NCBI GenBank assembly: GCA_046541115.1
Contig: JBKHDX010000024.1
Span: 1 to 32,205 of the forward strand
Direction: 5' to 3'
Origin: Jaaginema sp046541115
GTDB lineage: Bacteria; Cyanobacteriota; Cyanobacteriia; Cyanobacteriales; Spirulinaceae
Length of the DNA stretch: 32,205 nt
This document shows, piece by piece, positions 8,307 to 16,490 of this stretch (its first letter is position 1; each line of letters starts with the position of its first letter). Position numbers and translations under genes: made by a program. The notes below the pieces were generated by a model that was not told where the DNA came from, searched no databases, and saw nothing but the letters and a program-made list of their open reading frames with translations.

Positions 8307-8371
8307 AGAACCCCGGTTTCTTATCTGCTTATCCGCTTAAGTAGAAATTGAATTACAGAAACCGGGGTTCT
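8307..8371. repeat. Perfect 15-bp inverted repeat (hairpin) between the M14 and M15-like genes
   Basis: AGAACCCCGGTTTCT at 8307-8321 is the exact reverse complement of AGAAACCGGGGTTCT at 8357-8371, with a 35-base loop. There is no T-run next to either arm, so it is not a typical terminator. Such AGAAACC-type hairpins recur in cyanobacterial spacers and may be mobile. It lies between the stop of the carboxypeptidase gene and the start of the M15-like gene. Confidence 0.85.
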
Positions 8372-8392
8372 GAAATCGTTGTAAATTGTACA

Positions 8393-10081
8393 TTATTCCG
8401 AAAATTGTAATTGAGTTTTAACAACTCCGGCGCGATCGCAGCGAATTTCCACTTCGATTATACTCCCTTTTTCCCCTTGTACAATCCATTCAACCACAGC
8501 GCGATCGCTCGTGGCATCTCCAGTACGCCAAGTCAGGGCAGAAGCCTTATAAGCCCGTCCTTCTAAGTGACCCATATCTTCTTGTTCTTTACCCATTTTT
8601 AAGCGAACATTAGAAGGTAACTTGAGGAAACAAAGACAGCCCCTCGCTAATTTTTTCTCTAATGCTTTTTGGGTAATATAAGTCGGAAGCCAACCGATAT
8701 TTTGCACCACAACTCGTAAGTAATAAGTATTATCTCCTAACGCTTCTACCTTCGTTTCATAAAGTTCTAAACAAGGAGAAATCAACGCATTCCAAACCAA
8801 CCATTTCGGAAAACGGCGCACTTCCTTTTCTAAAACCGATTGGGGAGGATTGCGCCAAAAATATAAGCCATTCCAGCCTCCTAACTCAACTTGTCCAAGT
8901 TGGGGATGTTCCCAAGCATACCAATCAATATAACCTTCACCATTCAGTTCGCGATCGCTCCACTCCAACAACTTTAAATCATCTTCAAAGGGGTGTTCGC
9001 TAAACCAATTAACTAAATGATAATTTTGAATCCCTGCATATTCCATCGGACTCCACACCTCAACAGTCCAAGCAAATACACCGCGATGTTCGTACATCCA
9101 ATCATCAAACGCCCCGGTTACATATTCTTGGGCATTGGAGCGAAAATTATGGTAAATTGAAATCGCTTTATAACCCGTTGATTTCGTGCCTTCTTCGCCA
9201 ATTTTTTCATAAACTTGTAAATCTTCTGGCGGAAAATTATCGTCACTTTGATGACTGTAGGGACGCAACAAAACTCCACTCATGGTATGAAAAGAAAGCG
9301 CCCCAATAATATTTGGAGAATTGCTAATAAATTCAACCAGCGATCGCACTTCTGCTTCTGAAGTGGGGTAATCTCCTGCGCCTTTTTGTTCGGATTCTTC
9401 GCGCCACATAAAAGGAAAATTACGATTAAAATCCAGTCCTTCTTTTAAGGGCTGAATTGGAATAGAAACCCCGTCGTAATTCTCAATCCTACCTTCTCGA
9501 AAAACGCGATAATATTGTCCTCCGGTTTCCGTTGGGTCGCGACGCACTAATAAACGGGGTTCAACCGGAGACACCTTCCACGGCCCATTATTATCGGGAA
9601 TCCGCATTAACAAAATACGACCATCCCCGTCAATATCTTCTTCGATTAAACCTTCTTCGACTGCATCGGGATTGGGATAAAATCGCGTCCCAGACCGCAA
9701 AAACTTGGGTTTATCGGCTAAAGCTAATTCAGCACCATCGGGGTTGACACGAGGACAAATATAAAAGGTTCTCGTATTTAAACAGCGCGTAATTTCTGGG
9801 TCGTTTTTATAACCCTTTGTCAACACATCTAAAAAGTATAAACATACCGAAGACGGTGCGATTTCTGTAGCGTGAATATTACCGTCAATCCACACCGCAG
9901 GTTTATCTTGGGCTGCTTGAGTTTGGTGATTCGTTACGGTAACTAACCAAATTTCCCGTTTTTCATAACTTTGACCGATACTTTCTAACTGAATCAAATC
10001 AGGGTAAGTCGCAGCAAAATCCTTGAGAATACGAGTTAACTCGGTGTAGCGATAATAACAGTCAAAGCGGACATCTGGCAT
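8393..10081 (-). CDS. M14 family zinc carboxypeptidase
   Basis: The 562-aa protein is a metallocarboxypeptidase. Zinc ligands are His70 and Glu73 in GNIHATE and His265 in SFHTMSG. Substrate-binding Asn219-Arg220 is in DFNRNFP, and the catalytic Glu is 341 in WTVEVWSP. A loop at about 149-160 (DIDGDGRILLMR) looks like a calcium-binding insertion. After the catalytic domain (to about 385) there is a C-terminal region of about 170 residues of beta character. No signal peptide is visible, which points to a cytoplasmic role or an unusual export route. The physiological substrate is unknown. Confidence 0.88.
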   Translation of the reverse strand: MPDVRFDCYYRYTELTRILKDFAATYPDLIQLESIGQSYEKREIWLVTVTNHQTQAAQDKPAVWIDGNIHATEIAPSSVCLYFLDVLTKGYKNDPEITRCLNTRTFYICPRVNPDGAELALADKPKFLRSGTRFYPNPDAVEEGLIEEDIDGDGRILLMRIPDNNGPWKVSPVEPRLLVRRDPTETGGQYYRVFREGRIENYDGVSIPIQPLKEGLDFNRNFPFMWREESEQKGAGDYPTSEAEVRSLVEFISNSPNIIGALSFHTMSGVLLRPYSHQSDDNFPPEDLQVYEKIGEEGTKSTGYKAISIYHNFRSNAQEYVTGAFDDWMYEHRGVFAWTVEVWSPMEYAGIQNYHLVNWFSEHPFEDDLKLLEWSDRELNGEGYIDWYAWEHPQLGQVELGGWNGLYFWRNPPQSVLEKEVRRFPKWLVWNALISPCLELYETKVEALGDNTYYLRVVVQNIGWLPTYITQKALEKKLARGCLCFLKLPSNVRLKMGKEQEDMGHLEGRAYKASALTWRTGDATSDRAVVEWIVQGEKGSIIEVEIRCDRAGVVKTQLQFSE

Positions 10082-10316
10082 AAGTTTGGTGAGGTGACAA
10101 ATACTTTACTAGACACGATACAGGGCGCGATCGCGTTCTGGCAAGCTTGCCCATCTTTGATGTCCTTGATAGGGAAAAAGCGTCAATACTTCCCCTCATC
10201 CTAACGCCCTCTGTCTCAGGACAAGGGGCTTTGAGACTACATCCCAACATTCGTGATGGGTGCAAAATCTGGGGTTGGGGAAAATAACCGCGACTTTAAT
10301 TTTTTTGCTTTTTTAG

Positions 10317-10346
10317 TTGACAAACTATATCAATAAGTTTTACATT
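10317..10346 (+). promoter_or_regulatory. Candidate sigma70-type promoter, far upstream of flavodoxin
   Basis: TTGACA and TACATT are separated by 18 bp, close to the consensus. It lies about 310 bp before the flavodoxin start, with the dispersed repeat copy in between. It may drive a long leader or an unseen small RNA; there is no direct evidence for either. Confidence 0.35.
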
Positions 10347-10487
10347 AAGCTCAGTTGTTGAGAACTATACCGAATTGCGAGGGAGAACGGGTTGCCATTT
10401 CTTTCGCAGTTACCAATGTCCGAAAATTAGCAACCTCAATAGCTTTGGGAATGAGTAGTGGTGTGGCACAGTTAAAAATGTGTATTA

Positions 10488-10579
10488 GCGTTCGGTGGAT
10501 TAGGCGGCTAAAACTCAAGCTGTGACAGCAATCTAGCTATTCGCTGTAACCCACTCTTTAAGATGTGTCACGCCAGTAG
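10488..10579 (+). repeat. Dispersed MITE-like repeat, copy A
   Basis: This is one of four copies of a repeat of about 93 bp in this window (others at 21046, 22333 and 32046). Shared blocks are GGCGGCTAAAACT near the left end, TGTGACAGCAAT in the middle, GTAACCCA to the right and TTTAAGATGTGTC at the right end. The left GGTGGGTTAGGCGG and right CCGCCGTAACCCACC blocks of the consensus are near-inverse of each other. This copy is worn in both arms. It lies in the leader of the flavodoxin gene. Confidence 0.75.
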
Positions 10580-10618
10580 CCAAGGATAGCACTCATTCAC
10601 CCTTGAGCTTGCCTTTTA

Positions 10619-10637
10619 GTTAATGAACATAATTATC
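10619..10637 (+). promoter_or_regulatory. Candidate Fur box upstream of flavodoxin
   Basis: The site GTTAATGAACATAATTATC matches the classical 19-bp Fur consensus GATAATGATAATCATTATC at 15 of 19 positions. It ends 22 bp before the flavodoxin start codon. Flavodoxin (isiB) is a well-known Fur-repressed, iron-starvation gene in cyanobacteria, which makes the site plausible. Confidence 0.65.
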
Positions 10638-10659
10638 AACAAAATCGAAAGGAGTTCCC

Positions 10660-11169
10660 ATGTCACAAATCGGTTTATTTTACGGTTCAACTACCGGGAA
10701 AACAGAAGATATTGCTGAAAGAATCCAAGAAGCCCTCGGAGATGATGTAGTCACCCTCCACGAAATCTCAGAGGCAGAAAACAGCGATTTTGAGCAATAC
10801 GAGAAGCTTATTATCGCTTGTCCTACCTGGGATATTGGTGAATTGCAAAGCGATTGGGATGGCTATTATCCCGAATTAGACGAGCTTGATTTTAGTGGTA
10901 AATCTGTGGCGTATTTTGGCACAGGTGACCAAATTGGTTATGCCGATAATTTTCAAGATGCGATGGGTATTTTGGAGGCAAAAATTTCAGAATTAGGTGG
11001 AAAAACCGTCGGTTATTGGCCCACAGACGGCTATGATTTCAACGAATCAAAAGCGGTTAAAAATGGAAAATTTGTGGGTTTGGCAATTGATGAAGATAAT
11101 CAATCTGAATTGACAGACGAACGGATTACAGCTTGGACAACCCAACTCAAATCAGAGTTTGGTTTGTAG
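10660..11169 (+). CDS. isiB: Flavodoxin (long-chain, iron-stress type)
   Basis: The 169-aa FMN protein replaces ferredoxin as electron carrier from photosystem I to FNR when iron is scarce. The phosphate-binding loop GSTTGKTED is at 9-17. The FMN-flanking loops are PTWDIGELQSDW (about 55-66) and the GTGDQIGYADNF segment (about 91-102). The long-chain insertion near the C-terminal third is present (YWPTDGYDF). The ribosome binding site AAAGGAG at 10648-10654 fixes the start. The Fur-like box upstream supports iron regulation. isiA is not next to it here, so this is a stand-alone flavodoxin gene. Confidence 0.95.
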   Translation: MSQIGLFYGSTTGKTEDIAERIQEALGDDVVTLHEISEAENSDFEQYEKLIIACPTWDIGELQSDWDGYYPELDELDFSGKSVAYFGTGDQIGYADNFQDAMGILEAKISELGGKTVGYWPTDGYDFNESKAVKNGKFVGLAIDEDNQSELTDERITAWTTQLKSEFGL

Positions 11170-11175
11170 CTTTAA

Positions 11176-11210
11176 CAGTAATCAGTTAACAGTAATCAGT
11201 TATCAGTTTC
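11176..11210. repeat. Heptad repeat array CAGTNAN x5
   Basis: Units in strict 7-bp phase are CAGTAAT, CAGTTAA, CAGTAAT, CAGTTAT and CAGTTTC. It starts six bases after the flavodoxin stop codon and precedes the YwiC-like gene. Confidence 0.8.
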
Positions 11211-11255
11211 CGACAAAAAACTAAATTTTATATTACCTTTACCCAACAAAAGACC

Positions 11256-12089
11256 ATGGACACAACAATAAAATCTTCCCCTCCTGATTCTGCCCGAAAA
11301 AAGCGAAAAGTACCGAATTGGTGTCGTCCTACTTTTTCGCCAGAACATGGTGTTTTACTAGTTTGGTTTGGGTCTTTTTTAACGGGGGCTGCTTTAGCGC
11401 AACATTGGAATACGGCAACGAATTTGGCTTTGGTTTGTACCTTTTTTGCGTTGCAGTGGGAGCATCCTTTTGTGGTGCAACTCAAACTGAGGAAAAGTTG
11501 GAAACCGCGTTATGTGGTTTGGGGAAGTATTTATGGCGCGATCGCGCTAACCCTTGCTATCATTTTAGGACTGCAATCTCCGGTTTTATTTTGGGTTTAT
11601 GGCTTGGGTATAATAGGTTTACTTGGGGATGGGATTGCTGTTATTCATAAAAATCATAAATCCATTACGAACGAAATCCTCAGCTTTGCCACGATTTGTT
11701 TATCTGCTCCGGTGGCTTATGGCGCAACTACGGGAAATTTATCCCTAGAAGTGATGGGATTATGGGTTTTGAATACTTTATTTTTTAGTAGTGCAATTTA
11801 TACTATTAAACTGCGGCGTAAAAAGACGCGATCGCTCAAACCTGCTATTATTTATCATGGGGTTGCAGCTTTAATTATTATCGGATTATATGCCCTACAG
11901 GGACTCTCTTTAATTACAGCCCTTTCTTTTACTATTGCTCTAATTAAACTCAGCATTATTATTTGCCGACAACAATGGTATCGTAAGGCTAAATTTCCCT
12001 TTATTGCAATTTTTGAAACGCGATTTGCTTTGATTTATGTCGCGATCGCCTGTATTAGCGTTTTGCCAGCTCACTTACCGCCGCCTTAA
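11256..12089 (+). CDS. YwiC-like integral membrane protein
   Basis: The 277-aa protein has a basic N-terminal segment (about 1-25) and about eight hydrophobic helices. The start of the membrane part, FSPEHGVLLVWFGSFLTGAALA, resembles the PxxHGAW block of the YwiC-like family (PF14256). A second family-like feature is the cytoplasmic loop QLKLRKSWKPRYVVWGSIYG. The function of the family is not established. It is preceded by a repeat spacer and has no clear ribosome binding site. It is convergent with the response regulator gene. Confidence 0.7.
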   Translation: MDTTIKSSPPDSARKKRKVPNWCRPTFSPEHGVLLVWFGSFLTGAALAQHWNTATNLALVCTFFALQWEHPFVVQLKLRKSWKPRYVVWGSIYGAIALTLAIILGLQSPVLFWVYGLGIIGLLGDGIAVIHKNHKSITNEILSFATICLSAPVAYGATTGNLSLEVMGLWVLNTLFFSSAIYTIKLRRKKTRSLKPAIIYHGVAALIIIGLYALQGLSLITALSFTIALIKLSIIICRQQWYRKAKFPFIAIFETRFALIYVAIACISVLPAHLPPP

Positions 12090-12104
12090 CTCGCGATTTC
12101 AAAG

Positions 12105-12128
12105 TAGGATGCGTTATAACACATCCTA
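12105..12128. terminator. Hairpin between convergent genes (repeat-derived)
   Basis: TAGGATGCGT (12105-12114) and ACACATCCTA (12119-12128) pair with one mismatch around a TATA loop. It lies between the YwiC-like gene and the response regulator gene and overlaps the stop codon of the latter. GTAGGATGCGTTA-type hairpins are frequent in cyanobacterial spacers. It may act as a two-way terminator, but there is no T-run. Confidence 0.45.
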
Positions 12129-12785
12129 ATGTAATAAATGATGTTCGAGGGAGAAACGCACCAACTCGGCTCGGTTATTGGTTTCAGTTTTACGCAGCAA
12201 GCTACTGACGTATTTTTCGATGGTGCGGGGACTGAGGTGTAAGTGAGTGCCAATCTCGATATTAGATAAGCCCGTCGCTAATAGATCGAGAACTTCTTGT
12301 TCGCGACTGGTAAGGCTCACCGCAACCGCAGAAACAGTGGTTTGCGGGTAGGATTCAGATGGGTTAGAAGGACGGGGTTCGGTCGCCGAAAAACGCAGTT
12401 CAGACTGGACGACTTGCGATCGCTCCAGTAAACTGCGAATCACTACCCCCAGTTCCTCCATCTCAAAAGGCTTGGGTAAGTAGAGATCGCAGCCCGCTTT
12501 GTACCCCTGGATGCGCTCTTCGGTACTGCCCCGTTCGGTGAGAAAAATAACAGGCAACAAGCGAAATTCCGGCCGTTGTCGCACTTGACGGACTAATTGA
12601 TAGCCGTCAATGAGGGGCATTTTGATGTCCGATACTAATAGGTGAGGGCGATAGGTTTCGAGTAAAGAAAGGGCTTGTTCGCCATTTTCGGCAGCGATCG
12701 CGGCATATCCTAGCAATTCGAGATAATCGCTGACAGCAAGGCGAATTCCCGGATCGTCTTCGGCTAATAAAATCAGTAAGGGCAT
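12126..12785 (-). CDS. NarL/LuxR-type response regulator
   Basis: The 219-aa protein has a receiver domain (1-120) with the acidic pocket Glu9-Asp10-Asp11, phospho-acceptor Asp53 in SDIKMP, Thr83 and Lys105 in the PKPFE block. A linker rich in Ser and Pro follows (about 125-155). The LuxR-type helix-turn-helix is at 158-219 (LTSREQEVLDLLATG and LSPRTIEKYVSSLLRK). All conserved residues are present. No histidine kinase gene is adjacent, so the partner is unknown. The C-terminal helix shows similarity to Ycf29-type regulators, but this is not certain enough to name it. Confidence 0.9.
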   Translation of the reverse strand: MPLLILLAEDDPGIRLAVSDYLELLGYAAIAAENGEQALSLLETYRPHLLVSDIKMPLIDGYQLVRQVRQRPEFRLLPVIFLTERGSTEERIQGYKAGCDLYLPKPFEMEELGVVIRSLLERSQVVQSELRFSATEPRPSNPSESYPQTTVSAVAVSLTSREQEVLDLLATGLSNIEIGTHLHLSPRTIEKYVSSLLRKTETNNRAELVRFSLEHHLLH

Positions 12786-12867
12786 AAAGCAAGCAGGGTG
12801 GAAAAGCGACGGAAAAATCCCAATCTAAACGCTTAGGACTAGCCTACCATTGTCTTCTCCTGTCGGA

Positions 12868-13314
12868 TCATAAAATTGCGGTTTTTGAGGCTGAGTGAGC
12901 TGCCATTACCGCTTGAGCTTGAGCAAGATCGTAAGGAAAAGGACGAGCTACAGGGCGATAATCTCTTTCGTGGGGTCTGCCGTGACGTAAAACGGCGTTA
13001 ACGAGGACACAGGGAACGTCACTCAAGTTAATGGCTCCGTGAGGAACACCAGGGGGAATTTTTACGACTTTAGGATCGTCTTCACTGAGGTAAATATAGT
13101 CGTATTTGCGATTTTGCAATACCACCAAGATAAAACTACCGCGTACCACTAACAGTTGATCGGTTTGGTAGCGATGCACAAACAGTTCGTCGGTGGTATT
13201 ACCCGCGATTTGGACGAGCATGGTTTCGTCGCTGGATTGGGGTGTATAAAACTGAGCCATACCGGAGTGGATCGACTCAAGTTGATGGGTTTCGATACCT
13301 GCGAGGAGTCCCAT
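12868..13314 (-). CDS. Cupin / dTDP-4-dehydrorhamnose 3,5-epimerase-like protein
   Basis: The 148-aa protein is a single-domain beta-barrel. ELFVHRYQTDQLLVVRGSFILVVL (about 43-66) matches the first cupin motif region, and KVVKIPPGVPHGAINLSDVPCVLVN (about 82-106) the second, with a PPGVPHG turn as in sugar 3,5-epimerase-like and other cupins. The true ligand cannot be read from sequence: the first motif has only one His, so metal binding is doubtful. No sugar nucleotide genes are nearby. It shares a strand with the response regulator, 82 bp upstream of it. Confidence 0.7.
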   Translation of the reverse strand: MGLLAGIETHQLESIHSGMAQFYTPQSSDETMLVQIAGNTTDELFVHRYQTDQLLVVRGSFILVVLQNRKYDYIYLSEDDPKVVKIPPGVPHGAINLSDVPCVLVNAVLRHGRPHERDYRPVARPFPYDLAQAQAVMAAHSASKTAIL

Positions 13315-13732
13315 AAGCTTATTTTGTTTACCCTGTCAAGTGTTAGGTTTGTTTTCATTGTAATCAATCTTTTTTAAAGAAATGTTAAATTAAAGACTTT
13401 TTAGTAAATTTTTGTGCATTGACGACCCAGGCTTGCCCGCTTATCCCCTGAAAATGAGCGCGTCTTATGTACTAATGACTCATGACAAATGACAAAGGAT
13501 CAAGGGACGGGGATTATCCCTCGTACTCCTTACTTCAAGTCGTCTTCCCGTCGCTTTCATTAAAGCTTGTGTAAAGTTAGCCCGAAACTACCATCAAGAT
13601 TGAATAAAGCGAGGACTTAGACACTAGGCGATCGCCCTGAGTGATTTGTAAATTGGATGTAGAAACAATGATGTTTAGCAACTGATCGCTCGCCCCGATT
13701 GGTCAACATAATCTGGAGGGAGTTGAATTGTA
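13315..13732. other. Intergenic region with heptad array upstream of the PEP-CTERM gene
   Basis: No gene is seen. At 13472-13499 there is a heptad array CTAATGA, CTCATGA, CAAATGA, CAAAGGA, close in sequence to the one before minC. A HIP1 site is near 13628. The PEP-CTERM gene has the ribosome binding site GGAGGGAG about a dozen bases before its ATG. The region must hold two divergent promoters, but no clear -35/-10 pair was found. Confidence 0.6.
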
Positions 13733-14431
13733 ATGAATATACAGCTAGTTACTAAAATTGGATATGCCTTAACGGTGGCGGGTGTCGCGATCGCAGCAAC
13801 CACTGTTCCGGCTCAAGCAGTAACATTTAGCTTTGATAATATCAACAGCGAAAACACGAATGGCGATGCGATTGTAGATCAGTTTTCGTTCGATCTCGCG
13901 AAAACCGATAACAATGAAGTCCTGTTCAAATTCAGCAATACGGGCGATGTGGATTCTTTTATTCGCCAAATTTACTTCGACGATAAAAACAGCGTCTTGA
14001 GTAATTTGACGTTTAAAGGTTTTCCCGACACTTCATCAGGGGTTGCATTTAAAAACATCAAAGAAAATCAGCTAAATTTCGCCCAAGGAAACAACGTTAA
14101 CTTTGATTCCAGTTTTGGGATTCAAGCTAAAAAGCCGGGGTCCAATAAAGATGGTATTGATGCTAACGAATTTTTAAGCGTTGCCTTTACCGCAGACTAC
14201 GATAGCGTCTTAGCAGATGTTCAGTCTGGAGCGTTACGAGTCGGGATGCACGTTCAAGGCATTGAAACAGCAAACTTCAATAGTGACAGTTATATCAGCA
14301 AGATGGAGTTTGAACCCCAATCGGTTGAACTAGAAAGAGTTCCCGAACCTAGCGTTACTTTTGCAATCGGCGCTTTGGGTATGGGGGCATTCGGTTTACG
14401 TCGTCGTCAAAACCAAGACAAAAAAGTTTAA
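13733..14431 (+). CDS. PEP-CTERM sorting domain protein
   Basis: The 232-aa protein has an N-terminal signal peptide (about 1-29, ending with the PAQAV cleavage region) and a C-terminal PEP-CTERM tail: the VPEPS motif, a hydrophobic helix (FAIGALGMGAFGL) and the basic end RRRQ. Such proteins are exported and processed by an exosortase. The middle part is a beta-rich domain of unknown function, rich in Asn, Asp and Ser, as is usual for surface proteins. It stands alone with its own terminator. No exosortase gene is in the window. Confidence 0.9.
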   Translation: MNIQLVTKIGYALTVAGVAIAATTVPAQAVTFSFDNINSENTNGDAIVDQFSFDLAKTDNNEVLFKFSNTGDVDSFIRQIYFDDKNSVLSNLTFKGFPDTSSGVAFKNIKENQLNFAQGNNVNFDSSFGIQAKKPGSNKDGIDANEFLSVAFTADYDSVLADVQSGALRVGMHVQGIETANFNSDSYISKMEFEPQSVELERVPEPSVTFAIGALGMGAFGLRRRQNQDKKV

Positions 14432-14473
14432 AGCCTTTTCACGGAGCATCCTGAAAAGATCGCAATGTTTTTA

Positions 14474-14499
14474 AGAGAGGAAAACCTCTCTTTTTTTTT
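14474..14499 (+). terminator. Rho-independent terminator of the PEP-CTERM gene
   Basis: AGAGAGG and CCTCTCT form a perfect 7-bp stem around an AAAA loop and are followed by a run of nine T (14491-14499, the first T shared with the stem). It lies 43 bp after the stop codon and close to the end of the convergent gene. Confidence 0.9.
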
Positions 14500-14505
14500 G
14501 GCATT

Positions 14506-16455
14506 TTAAGATAAATAAAGTAAGAGATTTAAACCGGGAATCGAGCGCGATAGCGTCCACAATAATAAAGCGACATATAATAAGCCCAAGCCCCACTGAT
14601 ACCAAGCCAAGGTACTGACTAAACCGGGAAGATGGCGATCGCGCAGTCGGATATCATTAAAGCCAAATTTGAGTAAATTGTTGAGGCTAAAGTCATAATA
14701 ATTCAACCATCCCCAACGGCGATCGCGTAAAATGGGCGCAAAGCGATCGCGAAAAAAGACAAAACGGGGCATAATTGGCAAACGCACAATTAATAACCGC
14801 AATTGTCGCATTCCCCCATCTTCAACAAAATAAGTCACTTCATCATCTCTCGGAATTTTTCGATAAATTAACGTCGTCACAGCCAAGGGAATCGGAAACA
14901 AAACCACACTCAGACAAGCAAGAGTTAAACCGGGATTATGAGCGACTCGAAATAAAGCCGTTGCGGTAATTACCGTAATTGTACTAAAACTCCCAATCAT
15001 CGCGATCGCTTCTGGAGTTGTTGTCAAAGCGGGTTGGGGAGAATGACAGCGATCGATAATCCAAAATAATACGCCAAAGTACGCACTTGACCAAATCCCA
15101 ACCGTTAAAACCAAACTAAAATTTGTACCGTAATCGCTGAGTAATAGTAAAACACTCAACCCCAACCATAACAAAAGATCGCGACCAAAAGACCAACTCA
15201 ACCATTGATACCAAGGCACTTGTTGTAAACGATTTTCGAGTTCTATGACTTGCAGACGCGATCGCAAATATTCCATTTTGTTCGCATCGGGAATTTGCTC
15301 TAAACGGCGGAAATTGCGGACTAAATTGAGTAAAACCGTTTCATTCCCTTGTAAACTCGGAACTTGAATCACTTTGCCAATTTTACCTTTATCCCCTAAT
15401 ATTTTCGCTTCATTGGAATCAAACGCCAAACCATCGACATTAAAATAAGCATCCCCTTGAAACACCGCATTACTCAAATCCACTTGTTCGAGTAAATGCA
15501 CATCTTTAAAATTTAAAATATCTCGAAAACGGGTTTCGCGAAAAGCCACAGCTTTTTCAAAAGTAGAGTCCCAAAAATTAACGCTTTTTGCCCAAAAACT
15601 ACGACTGAATAAAACGCGATTGTGCCAAGTCGTCTGGAAAAAGTTAACATTATCTTGCCATTGGGTTCCTAAATAATTAGCAACATCAAAAAACTGCGAT
15701 CGCGCAAAACTGGCTTTATCCTCAAAGCGAGAATAGCGAAAATCAACCAAGCCGCGAAAAGCCGCATCCTCAAATTGCGTATTCGCGAAAAAGTGAGCAT
15801 TTTCAAAACTTACTGTTTTAGCAAAATCCGCCTCATTCAAATTCACTTTATTCAGCCAAATTGAATGACTCCACTGACTCTCCCCAGTCATCACAATTCC
15901 GGGGGCTTCTAGGGGTTGTAAAAACAGCGTATTACTAAAATCAACCGTACCTTCAAACGTCGTTTCCTTGAACTTTAACGTGCCGCGTACAATCGTGGTA
16001 TAAGGAATATTTTGGGCATTTTGACCCGAAGGCGGTAGAATCGGTAACGCTAACTTATCATGCAGTTTCTTTAAGTCTTCGGCGGCAATAAAACTCGCCA
16101 GGACTTCTTCAATTAACTGCACTTTAACGCCCCATTGCGACACTTGAAAATCCCCCCGAATCACCGACTGGCTAAAATCCAAACTCAAAGGGATCGAAGT
16201 CCGATTAATTTTGGCTTGTAGTTGCGTATAAAAGCGATCGCGCAACTGAGCATTTTCTGCCGTGAGATCGATGAAAAGTCCGCTAAAATCGAGGGTTTCT
16301 TTACCATCTTGGGAGACCGGGGTATTCAGCCGTTCTTGGAATAACTCAATGGTTAACGGCGTGAGGTCGCCATTGGAGAGGGCATTCGCCGGAAATGACC
16401 AAAATACAATCAAACCCGCCGCGATCGCCCCCAATAAGCCCCAAATCCATCTCAC
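14506..16455 (-). CDS. Pentapeptide-repeat membrane protein
   Basis: The 649-aa protein starts with a signal or anchor helix (about 1-26). From about 165 to 330 it carries pentapeptide-type repeats (units like FxxxV-DF-xxSxF, AxF), which form a right-handed beta-helix. A short coiled segment (about 375-405) precedes at least four membrane helices between about 420 and 550, a soluble loop, and a last helix near the C-terminus (about 620-645). The repeats should lie outside the cytoplasm if the first helix is a signal. The start is GTG at 16455, with AGGA about eight bases upstream. The function is unknown. Confidence 0.85.
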   Translation of the reverse strand: MRWIWGLLGAIAAGLIVFWSFPANALSNGDLTPLTIELFQERLNTPVSQDGKETLDFSGLFIDLTAENAQLRDRFYTQLQAKINRTSIPLSLDFSQSVIRGDFQVSQWGVKVQLIEEVLASFIAAEDLKKLHDKLALPILPPSGQNAQNIPYTTIVRGTLKFKETTFEGTVDFSNTLFLQPLEAPGIVMTGESQWSHSIWLNKVNLNEADFAKTVSFENAHFFANTQFEDAAFRGLVDFRYSRFEDKASFARSQFFDVANYLGTQWQDNVNFFQTTWHNRVLFSRSFWAKSVNFWDSTFEKAVAFRETRFRDILNFKDVHLLEQVDLSNAVFQGDAYFNVDGLAFDSNEAKILGDKGKIGKVIQVPSLQGNETVLLNLVRNFRRLEQIPDANKMEYLRSRLQVIELENRLQQVPWYQWLSWSFGRDLLLWLGLSVLLLLSDYGTNFSLVLTVGIWSSAYFGVLFWIIDRCHSPQPALTTTPEAIAMIGSFSTITVITATALFRVAHNPGLTLACLSVVLFPIPLAVTTLIYRKIPRDDEVTYFVEDGGMRQLRLLIVRLPIMPRFVFFRDRFAPILRDRRWGWLNYYDFSLNNLLKFGFNDIRLRDRHLPGLVSTLAWYQWGLGLLYVALLLWTLSRSIPGLNLLLYLS

Positions 16456-16490
16456 ACCGTAATTCCTAATCCTGCGCTGCTGTGTTGATT

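Larger units (their letters stand above)
10082..10659. other. Intergenic region upstream of flavodoxin (repeat and regulatory sites, no gene)
   Basis: No supported gene is present. Seen here are: a perfect 12-bp palindrome GGCAAGCTTGCC at 10140-10151, next to a HIP1 site; a promoter-like pair TTGACA (10317-10322) and TACATT (10341-10346) with an 18-bp spacer on the plus strand; a copy of the 93-bp dispersed repeat at 10488-10579; and a Fur-box-like site at 10619-10637. A short open stretch on the minus strand near 10370-10480 has no start codon and no recognisable product. Confidence 0.6.

Noticed and set aside
10370..10490. Minus-strand open stretch upstream of flavodoxin
   Set aside because: It encodes a short plausible peptide, but there is no start codon, no ribosome binding site and no family that could be recognised.
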